Source: Aphanomyces cochlioides (taxonomy: Eukaryota; Oomycota; Saprolegniomycetes; Saprolegniales; Verrucalvaceae). From it: a stretch of 64,000 nt of DNA. The notes beneath the pieces were generated by a model. That model searched no databases. It was not told the origin of the DNA and was given only the letters and a program-made list of their open reading frames with translations. The stretch's first letter is position 1, and the number at the start of each line of letters is the position of its first letter. This document shows, piece by piece, positions 45,249-56,810 of the stretch. Both the position numbers and the translations under genes were made by a program. The stretch covers positions 682,001 through 746,000 of the forward strand of contig JAHQRK010000010.1 of NCBI GenBank assembly GCA_019828595.1, read 5' to 3'.

Positions 45249-45560
45249 TCATGCATTGTCCCCTGCTTTAGTTGCAGCAGTGTGAAGATCCTGCAATTTC
45301 TTCTTCTGTTCATCATCGAGCAAGCGGCGATGGTCAACACTTAAATCTTGCCCAAAATGCGTCTCTTTCGTCAGCAGCATGTCGTGATAGCCTTGCCACT
45401 CGGTTAGGAAACCCTTGACAAACTCGGGCTTGGCATTCTTATGCAGCTTGAATTCTTCGCGGACATATCGGTCGCCAAGTACTCGCATCACAGGCTCCAG
45501 TTTCTGTCGATGGAGGCGTAGAATGCCACGGTACAACGCCAATACATTCGACTTATCCAT
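45249..45560 (-). CDS. SDHAF3: Succinate dehydrogenase assembly factor 3 (ACN9/SDHAF3)
   Basis: A single exon of 103 aa from the ATG at 45560 (MDKSNVLALYRGILRLHR). It carries the LYR-family start (ALYRGIL..R) and the SDHAF3 pattern MRVLGDRYVREEFKLHKNA, VKGFLTEWQGYHDMLL, FGQDLSVDHRRLLDDEQKKK. These small matrix proteins protect and deliver iron-sulphur cluster-bearing SDHB during complex II assembly. The region upstream holds three CCGGAT boxes shared with the divergent 1720-aa gene. Upstream codons in frame contain no ATG. Confidence 0.92.
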   Translation of the reverse strand: MDKSNVLALYRGILRLHRQKLEPVMRVLGDRYVREEFKLHKNAKPEFVKGFLTEWQGYHDMLLTKETHFGQDLSVDHRRLLDDEQKKKLQDLHTAATKAGDNA

Positions 45561-45630
45561 CGTGCCGACCGCTGCTGGTACCTCAAGAAGGCCAATGAAT
45601 TGCACAACCAAGTTGCCCACACAATCAAGA

Positions 45631-45672
45631 TATCCGGATTTAAGTGATCCGGATAAAGATAGTTGTCCGGAT
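45631..45672. promoter_or_regulatory. Three CCGGAT boxes in the SDHAF3 divergent promoter
   Basis: TATCCGGAT (45631-45639) faces the plus gene, 40 nt from its ATG. TCCGGATAA (45648-45656) faces SDHAF3, 96 nt from its ATG. TCCGGAT (45666-45672) overlaps the start codon at 45671. Confidence 0.55.
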
Positions 45673-48600
45673 GAATGAAAAAGGCGCGAGAAATTGTGAA
45701 ACAGCTATTTTCACTGACCAGCACACATGGGAAGAAATGGCCACAGCATCGACGGATGAGATGAAGATGGAGATAAATATTGACCCACAGAAGCTACAGC
45801 ATCCCAAGAAGAAACGGGAATTCTTCCTGAAGCGTGATGCTGTGCTGCAAGGTGTAGGGAAGACAGCGAAAGAGCTAAGAAGACGTCTCTTTAATCGCCA
45901 AGAGAAGAGAAAGGCTGACTACGCAAGGTTACCAATGGTGCAAGAGGCCAAGAAGGATATGTTCGACATTCGAATGGACCTTGTGCAACAAGATGTCAAG
46001 TCTCGTATTGTTGAAACCCACACCAGGACACAATTTGAAATGGAAGAAACATTTCGGTGGGTACCCTCATGCTCTCATTGATTGAAGTATGGTGGAATCA
46101 TAGATATCTTACAAAGAACATCCGCGAGTCTTCACGCAATATTCGCGACAAAGCATCGGCCTTAGACGATCTAACCCGCCGTGTCGAGTTCTTGCAATCA
46201 ATTAACAGCACCTCTGTCTGGGTACCAATTGATGATTGTGCCAGAATGATTAATTGACTGTAGTTTTTACAACCTTACGCAAAGGAAAGAGTCAAGCGAA
46301 AAATCGAGGATCAATCAACATCATTTCTCTGTCAAGAGAAATGCAAGATCTGCGGAAAATGTTGTGCCACATCTGACATTTTGGACTCACATCAATCAAA
46401 CTGTCGTGGTATTCTTGCAAAGGATCTTGATGAAACGATGACTCGATGTTTGCTTTGCCGTCGTGCCGTCAAAGCTGACCAAATTGATCGCCATACATCT
46501 AATTGTAAAAAAATCCTCGACCTCAAAACTCGCATGCTATCAAGAGTCATATACTCAGCTGCAGGAATACCTCCTGAGCCACCAACTAACTTTCAGGTAG
46601 TGCTTACTGATCACAAGTCAATCACTTTTGCTTGGACTCCTCCCGTCTTTACTGCAGGCCTAGTTATCCTGGACTATGAACTCCAATTATCAGTCCAAAC
46701 CATTGAAAAATTTCAACAGCTAATACACCGCCAGCATGAACAAACATTTGAGGCCATGCCATTAATTCAGACATCCTGGTGGGTCACGCAAAAGCCCGTT
46801 GCGTCGACTGGCTTTACAGTGAACCATCTTATCGCCAAGACAACGTATGGCCACTTGGCAGTTCGGTGCAAAACTGAGAACGGTTGGAGCTCATGGAGCA
46901 ATTTCGTTGAAAGCGTGAAGACAGAAGGTAATCAATCTGCTGCAGGCGAGAATTACGTCAAAATAGATCCTGTGCCACCAACAGCACCATTGTTTTTAAC
47001 TTGCGGACTGATCACAGAGAACTCCTTTGCTCTTAGTTGGATGGAACCATTTGACTGTGGAGGCGAACCAATCGACGAATATGTGATATCGTATTCTGGC
47101 TACGTGCAGGTGCACGATGGAAAGGACTCCATCGACTTGAACGCTTCCACAATGAAAGAATTCACACGTCGAATGAAAATGGAGCAATCTACATCAGTTG
47201 TGAGTTATACTGTCGATGGATTGCGCAGTGGTCAATTATATTCCCGAATTCGAGTCCATGCAGTATCAGTATCTGGTTTGGTTGGCAACGAGTCCGTCGA
47301 ACTGAAGCCTATTCGAACGCTTGGTGAGTATGTTACAACGAGAAAATCTTAAACTCGAATAGTTCACGGGAAGGAAATGCGCATGCTTTCAGAGTTACAA
47401 GAAGCCATCAACAGCCCAGCGATGTTCATTGATTCGTCATTTTACAATGGATTCTCTCAAAGATACGAAAGAAAACACTACATCAATCTTGTGGCACAAA
47501 CTATTAAACAACACCATCCAGAGCTCATCGAACGCGTTGAGGCTATGCTGCCTGTCGATAGTGATTCAGATTCAGATTCTGACTCAGACTCCGAATCGGA
47601 ATCAGGTTCGGATAACCCTGCTGAGGAGGATGATACGATCGACCGCAACAAACTGGTAGCAGATGCAACTACAAGCGAGGACAAAAAACCTAAAGAGCCT
47701 GCAGAATTGATCGAAGAAGCCAAACAAAAACGATTACAGAAACAAACTACTCGACGGAAGCAATTCCAATTTCGATTGCATCAGCTTCGAACCCACGTTG
47801 AGACTCTGGAATACAATATTAAATGGGCGGATGATCGATCAATTTTGCTAGTGTCAATGATGGAAGCAGCCGAGCATAGGATTATGGACAAACAAGCAGA
47901 GTTGGAGCGAGCAAGAGGTTTCAAAGGCTCATCAATGGATTCTTTGGCCATGCACGGTATTATATTTCCGACGAGGACTGTGATCATATTGTTTCTTAGG
48001 TGGTTTGCAAAGATTTTATACTCCTGCCTTGATTACTGCTCTGGAAGAGGAACTAGACATTGAAAAATACTACATAGTGGACACCAAGGAAGATCTGCGA
48101 GTGGTTGAAGATCAAAAGAAGGCTGATCAAGCAATGCTTTTGAAGAAGCGCGAGCAAATTGCGCTTAGACAGGCGGCTCTTGATGCATTTGAAACAGATT
48201 GCGAAGTTGAAAATTTTAAAGTTGCACGGGGCACGGCTATCATGCTTAAATTTACCAATCGACAGCTCCATTATTGCTTTGGTTTATGGCAGCAATATTG
48301 CCTTGAACGAGCAGCCAAGCGCACCACGATGACGAAAGTATTCACCAAATTATTGAACTCAAAACTGTCAAATGCATTGAAGCAATGGGAGCTTGTAGCT
48401 CGTACACTTCGAGATCGAGATGCAGGATTGATCGAAGTGATCGGTAAAGGCGGGAAAGACCTGAACGATGTTCATGCAGCGCGTTGCCACTTGCAGATCG
48501 ATTTATACGAAATGCTGCATCTATGCCAAGGCATGAACAGTGCACTCAAGAGTACCTTGCAAACAGTAGGTCAAAAGGCTAAACTCCAGAAAAATGTGTT

Positions 48601-51287
48601 CGAAAACGAGCGGAAGACATTTGTCAAACTTCCCCGAGTACACATTCTGCGTTAACGTATGCTAAGCCGTTGTGGTTAGGCACTTGTTGCATTAAGGGAT
48701 GAAGGAGATGCTCTCCTGGACATAGGTGAATACTCTGCAGCTGTTCAAACATATCAAAATCTACTTCAAAAGTTGAATAGTGAGGAAGTCACTCGTGCCA
48801 TACAGGTAGAGCAATTTAGTGATCATGATTGAACAGGATAGTTAGAATGAAACAAGCCAAGTTTACAATCGACTGGGGCGAGCGTTTTATTTACTTGGCG
48901 ATGTCGATCGTGGCACCACAGAGTTTGAACGTGCTGGATCGATTGCGCAGTTAATAGGTGACCCAAAAGAAACTGCGGTATCCTTTCGTGGGCGGGCTGA
49001 CTGTCAAATGTCGAATCGGGCGTGGTCGCTAGCTATGGACCTGTACTTAAAAGCCGCAGGGGCGTACGAAGATGTGAGTGACGTTGCTGGCGAAGTGGCA
49101 TCATGGCGTGGCCTTGCGGCATGCTATGGCGAAATGGAGGCAAACGACTTGGCAGTGGAAGCGAAGACTAAAGCTGACAATCTTGAGTACGAGCTGAACC
49201 AAACTGTTGATCGTGTGAGCAATACTTTGGAAAATCTGCACTCTCGTTTGATTGGGGTTTCTGTGAAGCTGTCAGTAGAAAGACAGTGCGAACGTGTGGG
49301 GGCTATTGTACCTAGACTGCGTCTTGAACGTCGAAAGTGCAAAATTGCGATAATCGAAGAAGAAAAAGTTCTCAACGCGCTTGAAATGATGCTGCAAGAC
49401 AAGAATGCTGTAAGAGTACAGGCAGAGAAGGATCTCAGGCAAAGCGAAGCCAGTGACTCATCATTCGTTGATTCTGCTGTGTTTTTGGGTGTGACCACTC
49501 GATACACAATCGATGAATTTAAGACAAATGTCGAAGCTTACATCAAACAGCTTGATGTAATCAAAGCGGCTATAGAAGTTGAGACGAAAAATTCCACAAT
49601 TCGCATTTCTAATCACAATGATCGAATCCAAGAAGTAAGTCAAAATCAATGGCTCCTCTCTAGTCGAGTGTTAGTGTGAAGAAGAATTGAAAGCTGAGAC
49701 TGGACCACTGATGCGTCGAGTGCGCGGAAAGGAGCCTCTACGTTGCTTTGGTTTCAATATTGTGAACGCTATGTACAAAGATGTACTCGGCCATGCCAGT
49801 GGGGGTATCGACACTGCCATTGCAACTTCCGGAACGAATGTTTTGGTTTACGACTTGCTCACTGGGGTAAGTGCTGTCTGATGTCGGCAATAACAAAGTA
49901 CAGGTATGCATGGGACAAGCTGTGGGAGATGTTGACGGACACAAAAGGCATCTGGGTGAACCTCTTGGTCATACAAAAATGATCATGTCAGTTTTTTGTC
50001 TCCATTCGTTCGTGTACACTGGTAGTATGGACTGTACGCTGATTGCGTGGGAACTACAGGAGAGCTTTCCCGTATTACGACATCGTTTGGATGATTTCGA
50101 TGCAGCAATAATGTCCATCGCTGCAACTGTAGATTATGTGGCAGCGGGTACCGCAGATTGTTGCATTATGGTGTAGTTAAGCTCTCGTTGTTTGTCTAAG
50201 CTCCTTGTAGATACATGACGCTAAATCTTACGAGCGCGTCATTTGCATTCCATCAGCTCATTACCGGACAATCAACTATCTCTATATGGACCTGCATGTT
50301 CTCTGCTCTGCTGGTGCTGACAACGAGCTTCGTCTCTGGGAACTTCATGTGGACAAGGACACGAAAAAAGTTAGGTACACACGTGGAAGTCGACTTCGTC
50401 CAATTCGAGAAGGCGATGTGTGGTAAGTTTCATTGAGATCGCATACGTCGACTTTCATGACCCAGGAAATGTGGTCACACGGATCCTGTGTCATGCGTAC
50501 AATTTGCTGCAAACGAGGTAGTAAGCGGCGATCGAGGTGGCAAAGTCATTGTGTGGGATGCGGATACGGCAAACTTACGCCGCGAGATGCAAGTTCACAC
50601 TTCCGCAATCACTTGTTTGTGCTTCGATACACTGCGCATCGTCAGTGGGGGTGCGGATGGCAAGATTTGTATCTCAGACTTGGTCAGCGGTCTGCTTTTG
50701 CAAACTTTGCATGGTCATTCGACCAAGGTGCTCGACCTCCAGATGGATAGAACTCATATAGTGAGTTGCTCAGAAGATGGAGTTTTACGGCAGTGGCGTT
50801 GGCACTCCCGAGATGGAAACGCAATCAGCAGTTTGCGATTTCATGTTCTTGGTAAGCCTTGTAAAATGTATCGATTTCACTCGGACATACAGGACCCGGA
50901 GAAACCCTCCGCTCTATCTCACTTCAATATCGCACAAGTGTTGCTGAGATCCGCCAGTGGAACCACGTCGACGACGTCACAAAGCTGTACTTGGGTCAAC
51001 AGCTCATCGTGCAGAAAGAACATCTACCAGAGGAAACAGACGAAGGTATTTCAGAAATTCTGGGCAAGCTCAGCCTCGAAGACGCATCTTTCGTCCGAAA
51101 AAATACCATTTCCAAATCCGAGATGGACAGACGCATATTCGAGATCATCGAACGACTTTCGCCGTCTGACATAATGAAAATGCAAACAATAACCTCAACG
51201 CCAGAAGACGATGCTTCGTCTGAAGGGGAACCAGCGGCTGAAGATGAAGAGAACGACACTGATGAAGGCGACATTGAAGACTCCTAG
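45671..51287 (+). CDS. 1720-aa multidomain protein: C2HC fingers, FN3, TPR-like, WD40, LysM
   Basis: Twelve exons (45671-46056, 46104-46221, 46264-47323, 47363-47956, 48000-48637, 48680-48805, 48846-49634, 49675-49866, 49904-50170, 50211-50422, 50466-50851, 50893-51287) join in frame. In order: charged coiled coil (1-180); two zinc fingers with CxxC..H..NC spacing (CKICGKCC..HQSNC about 193-212, CLLCRRAV..HTSNC about 230-250); two fibronectin type III domains (about 268-380, 404-519); an Asp/Ser run near 590; helical part; TPR-like repeats (about 935-1050); coiled coil; WD40 repeats (about 1250-1585, e.g. IVSGGADGKICISDLVSG); a LysM module (GETLRSISLQYRTSVAEIRQ ... LYLGQQLIV) and an acidic tail. 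No signal peptide, so the LysM is intracellular. Domain calls are mine; function unknown. Confidence 0.8.
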
Positions 51288-51368
51288 ATCTAGAGTCACT
51301 ATCAGACGTGTAAAATATGAAGGCGATCAAATTTAAGAGCACAAAGACCATAAACCAACGAATATTCA

Positions 51369-54300
51369 CTATCGCTCGTCATCACTGCACCATTCATCGT
51401 CCGAAAGCCATCGATTCGCTTGTGTCGATAATGCCATCAGACGATGACTTAAAGTCTGAGGTGCTACTCGAGTAGGAATTGGACGAGCCTTAGGTATGGT
51501 TGGCTCTGGATGTGACTTTGTGACTTGTACGTTGACCAACGGTTCAGTTGAAGTGCACTGGTCCAACATTGTTGGCAGCGGCTTTTTCTCCTACGCAAGT
51601 AATGAATTTAATCGCTGGCTTGGTTATGACTTACTTGTTCACGTAGGGTAGTGAGCAAAGCATTTCGCTCACGTCTTAATTTTCCTATTTCAACATCTCT
51701 ACTCCAAATACATACATTACTCGACGAGAGGACAAGTAAAATTCACTACCTCTTTTCAATCTGGCGGACGAGAGATTGATGCTGCTCCTTTTCTTCGTCT
51801 GCAGCGGCATCATGCATGCGTTTCAATTGCCGTTCGAGCTGACGAATGTACACATCTTGCTTGGCATGATCTTTTTGAGCCTGACGAGCTTTTTGTTCAG
51901 CTTCCTACCACGCGGGTTAACGTACAGGAGTACTTCTTGAACATACCTGCAGAGCATCAGCATGAGCTTCTTGCAAGCGAAGGACTTCTCGGTCGTGTTC
52001 ACGGCTGACAACGTGAAGCTTGTTCTGGAGTTCACGCAATTGTGTGTGTAATGTGTTATCTTGCTGATTGCTCTGCGTTCTTAGAGACGCTAGTTGGCCT
52101 TCCAAGTCCTTTTGGACTTTGATTTGCGACTCGATTTGGTGTTCTTGCTTTCGAATGGTGTCCTACTCGACAAAATATTTTTTATCCTGTCTCAAAGCAC
52201 CCGTTTACCTGAAGCAAAGCGAGCGATTCAACATACTGGTCGCATTTGTCCTGCCATTGTTGATGTACTTTAACCACTCGATGCTGCAGATCTTTGGCGT
52301 CTTGCTGCAGTTTTCAACGTGAAGGCAACTTTGAATGACTTCCCTCGTACCTTGAGACGTGCAACGAGGCCAATCCGCTCCTGTTCAAGCTGACACACCC
52401 TCGATTCCAACATTTCACGACTCCATTCGTGGAGCTTCATGGCTTTCTTCGTCAAATTTTGGGATGCGTGCACCTCATCAGTGTCAAATGGATGTGGAAT
52501 ACCGTTGTCTTGACATGGTACATTAATATCCTCTTGAGGAGACAAGTCGGGCAAAAAAAGGAGTACAAATTCGCCCCAAGTGAGGTATTTTGTGCGAGCA
52601 AAGAGTCCATTTTGCTGCACAAGATCAACGAGCTTACATTGAGCTGCGACGCCCATGACTTGCCGTATAGTCCAATCTTTCCTGTGATCGGTTGAGCTGT
52701 CGTTTCTGTCGTGAAAGCTCTTACTGCAAGGCTTGAAGAAAGCGATCTGAAGCAACAAGACCCGTCTGGTATGGATCCAGTCGTTGAAACACTGCACGAA
52801 GCACTTCTTCAGTGTCAGGTTTGAGCCGAAATGTCTTGGATTTTGGGGTGGTAGTCACAACGCTTGGACTTGAATCTGCGCCTTGAAGTCGTTTTATCCA
52901 GACTCTTCTCTCGGCTTCCAACGCGGCCTCTTGGTTACGAAGTCGCGCTTCTTTCCTTGCGAGCGATATCACAAGCATTTCCACTTGCTCGACTTGTCGA
53001 GCTAGTCGCTGCTCATGGTTGCTCACGCCAGAATACATTCGCTGAAGTCGCTCTACCATGGCATCGTCCTGGCAACAAAATTCAAAACAATAGCCGGATG
53101 GAACAACTACCTGGACGAGCGATATGACTCGATGCGCGATATGTCGAGTATGCTGACGTTCTGTTTCAAGTCCATGTACTTGTTTGTGGCATTTGGTAGT
53201 GAGAGCCGATTTTTCAGTCTCGAGTTGTTTCACTTGGAGGTGAAGTAATTGCATAGCAGCATCGGCATCAACCAAACGCTGGTTCAGCGACGAAATATAT
53301 CTCGACTGATCAGCCTTTTGCTTCTGTCCAAATGCCATGACTTTTCTACGACAAGTCATAAGCTTACCTCTAAGTTTGCCATGCCAATGGCTGCTTGATG
53401 GACTCCTTCGGCTGCCTCAATTTTTTGACGTTTCAAATCTACGAGCAGTTCATATACTTTGACTCGCCATTTTGCCACAAGACGCTGCATCGTTTGGGAA
53501 TTTGCCTGAGAAGAGCCAGTGGCCGAGGCAACCTCAACTTCATGAAGTGCAATCACTTCTTGAAGGGCCTCGACGCGATGTTGAAGAAGTTCGAGCTGCT
53601 TGGCACTTGTCGTTGATTTAGGGACAACTGGCGGGGATGCAAATTCGACTGGGGGTGGCGTTTGAATAGGAGTTGATATCTGCACTGGTGGCAAGGGGGC
53701 AGACACAACAAATCGTTGTGGCGGTTGATTGATCTGCAAAGGTTGTAGGATTGGTGGTTTAGCAAGCTTGCGTGCCGCTTCTCGCTCTCTGGGAGTGATT
53801 TCTCTAGATACACATGTCATTTGAAGCATATTTTGCTAAAGACCAACACATTGTCAAGAGATACAAGTTGTGGCAACCTTTGAATGACCTCCAGTCGGTA
53901 TGAATCCGCTTGATCTAACTTGGAATTGCCCTATTTGAATGAATCTCATGGCCACGCTCAACGTCACACCAACCTGAAGCGTCAATTGAGCAAGGAGTGG
54001 CAAGTCCTTCAAGTAGTCAAGCTGGTCGAAGTGTGCTATCGAGTTGAACGAGAGATCAAGTACTGTGAGTGTTTTCATCTGCCGCAAAGACTCAAGAGAC
54101 GAGCTAACTTGGCAATTCAATTACAGAATGTGATAAGTCATCGATGACGTACAATTGATTGTGGCCAAGTAGAAGCTGTGTCAAATGGGGCAAATGTGCC
54201 GCCAATGTCGATGGCACACTCGAGAGCTGATTGTGGTTGAGATTGAGTCGACTCACGTATGGCAACATGGATAGATCGCAATCCATCTCTCGGATTGCAT

Positions 54301-54385
54301 TGCTCGAGAGATTGAGATTGCTCAGGGTCGGATACGCCTCGGCGATCTCGGCGACAAGTTGCGTTGTCAATCTCTCGAGTGGCAT
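51369..54385 (-). CDS. Leucine-rich repeat and coiled-coil protein, possibly centrosomal
   Basis: Twelve exons (54385-54153, 54103-53970, 53914-53848, 53803-53368, 53323-53111, 53068-52725, 52681-52351, 52304-52209, 52162-51947, 51904-51750, 51698-51635, 51590-51369) give 836 aa. Residues 1-145 are LRRs (LSNLNLSSNAIREMDCDL, LTVLDLSFNSIAHF) closed by the LRR cap YRLEVIQRLPQLVSLD. A Pro-rich linker follows, then coiled coils with an EF-hand-like pair near residues 450-500 (FQRLDPYQTGLVASDRFLQA, KYLTWGEFVLLFL), more coiled coil and an acidic end (RWLSDDEWCSDDER). The layout resembles centrosomal/basal-body LRRCC1-type proteins, but identity is not certain. A 5' exon upstream of 54385 is possible. 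Confidence 0.7.
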
Positions 54386-54751
54386 CCTGTCGGCAGCCAA
54401 AATGTCCAACGAAAACAATAATCATTGAATGCCATACAAACCTGAAGTCATTTTCAAACTGGAACTGATCGAATTATCTATTTTCTCCATCACTTCATGG
54501 CTGGAACTTATTTGTAACGAGAGCACTCAACGCTATGGCATGGACCTAGCTACATTTTTTAGCTTGAATGCTGATCTAGTGGATTACTCTGCTCCAGGCG
54601 GCTTCGCAGACTTCTGTAAAACAAGTTGATGACATTGGCCTTGTCGCCAAATGGATTTTCATCTAATTGAATTGTTTATGAAATTTCGAAGCAATTTCAC
54701 TCATTGAAGATCCTGAAGAGCCACATTGAGCCGACAAGAAAAGACAAACTC
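54386..54751. other. Divergent intergenic region
   Basis: It separates the LRR gene (minus) from the Tctex gene (plus). It may contain an upstream exon of the LRR gene: a 17-nt segment near 54445-54460 reads FENDF and would join in frame to MPLERL. No CCGGAT box here. Confidence 0.4.
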
Positions 54752-55321
54752 ATGGCCGAAGTGGATGCACCCGCGGCGACAGCTCCGCCGTCGAAAAACA
54801 CACAGATCATCAAGATCATTATGCCGACGTATATTATGGCTCCAACTGAAGACGAACGGTACGCTTGCCATGGTTTTTCATCTTGATTTCAAAGTGTCGT
54901 TGCGTTTAGTTTTCGACGCAAAAAAGTCTGCGCGATCGTGTCGGAATGCTTAGAAAAAGAGCTTGCCAATAAGGAATACGACGAAGATGATGCAAAGCTT
55001 TGGTGTGCAGCCATCGCTGATGCAGTCAAGAATCGCATTCGAGGTATATTCATTGTTGCAAGCTGCGATTCAATGTGCCGTAGCCGAATGCAATTTTCCA
55101 AGGTACAAGATCATCGTTCAAGCATTCGTGGGGCAGCAAAAGCTCCAAGATGTTCGCATTGCATCGCGATGCCTCTGGGATAACGACCATGATAACCATG
55201 CTTCCGCTGAATTTACCAATGTAAGTCCGCTCGATACTGAGGAAATGATCATTGAGCGAACTCTCTGTCTTAGCAATCGATCTGGGCGACGTGCATCGTT
55301 TTTGGCATGTACTCGGACTGA
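54752..55321 (+). CDS. Tctex-type dynein light chain
   Basis: Four exons (54752-54858, 54910-55043, 55084-55220, 55274-55321) give 141 aa. After a short Ala/Pro leader comes the Tctex-1 domain: a first strand (IIKIIMPTYIM), helices (VCAIVSECLEKELANKEYDE, KLWCAAIADAVKNRI), then the diagnostic FPRYKIIVQAFVGQ, VRIASRCLWDNDHDNHASAE-FTN and the last strand IWATCIVFGMYSD. Tctex-type chains sit on dynein intermediate chains as cargo adaptors or serve axonemal inner/outer arms and IFT dynein. The subclass cannot be decided here. An upstream in-frame start at about 54704 has no ATG. Confidence 0.9.
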
Positions 55322-55377
55322 GAGAATGTTGAGAAATGACTTGGAAATAATATTAAAAATGGGAAACCTATTGCATC

Positions 55378-56139
55378 TCATGCCGACGACGTGGCGGCGG
55401 TCTGGAACACTTCCTTGGAGATTTGAAGGTCCATGTCTTCTTCATGCGTGCAGAGCGTGTGTAGATTGTCGAGAAGAAGACGGACTTCCATCTTGAGTTC
55501 GATCGCGTTCGGATACGTGATCAATTTGAGCGACTTGGCATGGAAGGAATTGTCGCAGCCCGACATCTTGAGATTGATGAGCGCTTCGCGTTCCGTCGGG
55601 CCATCGCCAATCGAGATGATGTGCTTGGGCGTCGTGCTGTATTCGTTCGGATGGTTGTACACTTCATGGAGAAACGCCTCGATTTTCCACTTCTTGGGCG
55701 ACGCAGGGTATAAATCCTCGTACGTTGAGCGTGCCGAGACAACTTTAATGTGTTGGTTGATGATTGGAAGGCATCGTGGCATGAAGAGCGATGCGGAGAG
55801 TTCGACCCAGCCCGTCTCCGCTGCTGTAATAATGACCACTCGGCCATACTTGACAGCAGTCTCAAGCAATGCGATTACACACTCCTCAAGCTCTTCCAGT
55901 TGCATTTTCACGTCGTCTGGAATGATCGGTTTCTCATTGACGTACTTTGGTCGCAGGCCAAGTTTGCCAACCCACGTCGATGCCAGCAATGTATCGTCTA
56001 CGTCAGAGATGAGTTCCATGAACGCGGAAATACAAGACGCCGTACCCCAATCGAGGAAGATGACCGTATCGTTCATGTTGTTGAGCACTTCAGAGTCTCC
56101 TTTGAACATGTCTTCGCTCGGGAAACCATTCGGCGCCAT
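55378..56139 (-). CDS. HAD-like phosphatase-fold protein
   Basis: A single exon, 253 aa from MAPNGFPSED. The segment LISDVDDTLLAST has the DxDDT pattern of HAD motif I. VIITAAETGW carries the Thr of motif II. A lysine (PKKWKIEAFL) can serve as motif III, and IISIGDGPTEREAL gives the GDxxxE-type motif IV. Together these make a complete HAD active site with a small or absent cap. By fold it is a phosphotransferase or phosphatase; the substrate is unknown. The N-terminal 35 residues (DTVIFLDWGTASCISAFMEL) may be a second strand-helix element. Its stop faces the Tctex gene about 57 bp away. Confidence 0.65.
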   Translation of the reverse strand: MAPNGFPSEDMFKGDSEVLNNMNDTVIFLDWGTASCISAFMELISDVDDTLLASTWVGKLGLRPKYVNEKPIIPDDVKMQLEELEECVIALLETAVKYGRVVIITAAETGWVELSASLFMPRCLPIINQHIKVVSARSTYEDLYPASPKKWKIEAFLHEVYNHPNEYSTTPKHIISIGDGPTEREALINLKMSGCDNSFHAKSLKLITYPNAIELKMEVRLLLDNLHTLCTHEEDMDLQISKEVFQTAATSSA

Positions 56140-56810
56140 GATCGCGGTTGATTAGGGAATGATGGGGTGTGCGATACGCTTCTGCTTGCGGAGTTTATTT
56201 TTTTCACTGCGATTTATGATATCTTCATGTCAGTATGTGATATAATAAAACCACACTTCTGGGATAACTTACGTTTGTAATTTGGTATAAATTGTCACAG
56301 GTTTTCGACGCACCGAACCTATACAAAGAGTCAGAATGGTGTCGCTACCACTCCAAGGGAATATAACATTATACAGGTTTTGTTGCTTCCCATCTTACTG
56401 TACCACTCGTTCCAAGTTTCAAAAAACGTCTCCGAGCAGTTCATATCTAATACAGTAACCATTTAAAACTTTGAAAAATACGCGCACGACACACGACGTG
56501 TTCTTCGCTAATTCTCGCTGCCTTTGGGTTGAGAAAGAATACAAAACTTGAAGTTTACCCAGTGACAATCGTGGCGTGGAAGATGACCTTGCTGCTGGGT
56601 TTAGAGTATACTAGTATACTGGATACTGGAATTTTGTAATTTTAAATTTTTCAAAAAATATACTAGTACTACGTAGTATATTATACATTTGTCAGGTGAA
56701 ACTGGAAAATATAATAAAATGTCAAACATGACACAGTTCGGGTGTGGATTAGTAATTGGAAATGTCTCTACCACAACGTGCCACGTCATAAGCAACAAAT
56801 GTTTGGAACT
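56140..56810. other. AT-rich intergenic stretch, 670 bp
   Basis: Rich in TATACTAGTATACTGG-like and other short palindromic A/T runs (56600-56690). No credible gene. It lies between two genes transcribed leftward and probably contains the HAD gene promoter (near 56150) and the 3' end of the membrane protein gene. Confidence 0.5.

Noticed and set aside
47556..47612. GATTCA-rich run considered as a minisatellite
   Set aside because: It encodes an in-frame Asp/Ser tract inside the 1720-aa gene and is better read as a low-complexity linker.
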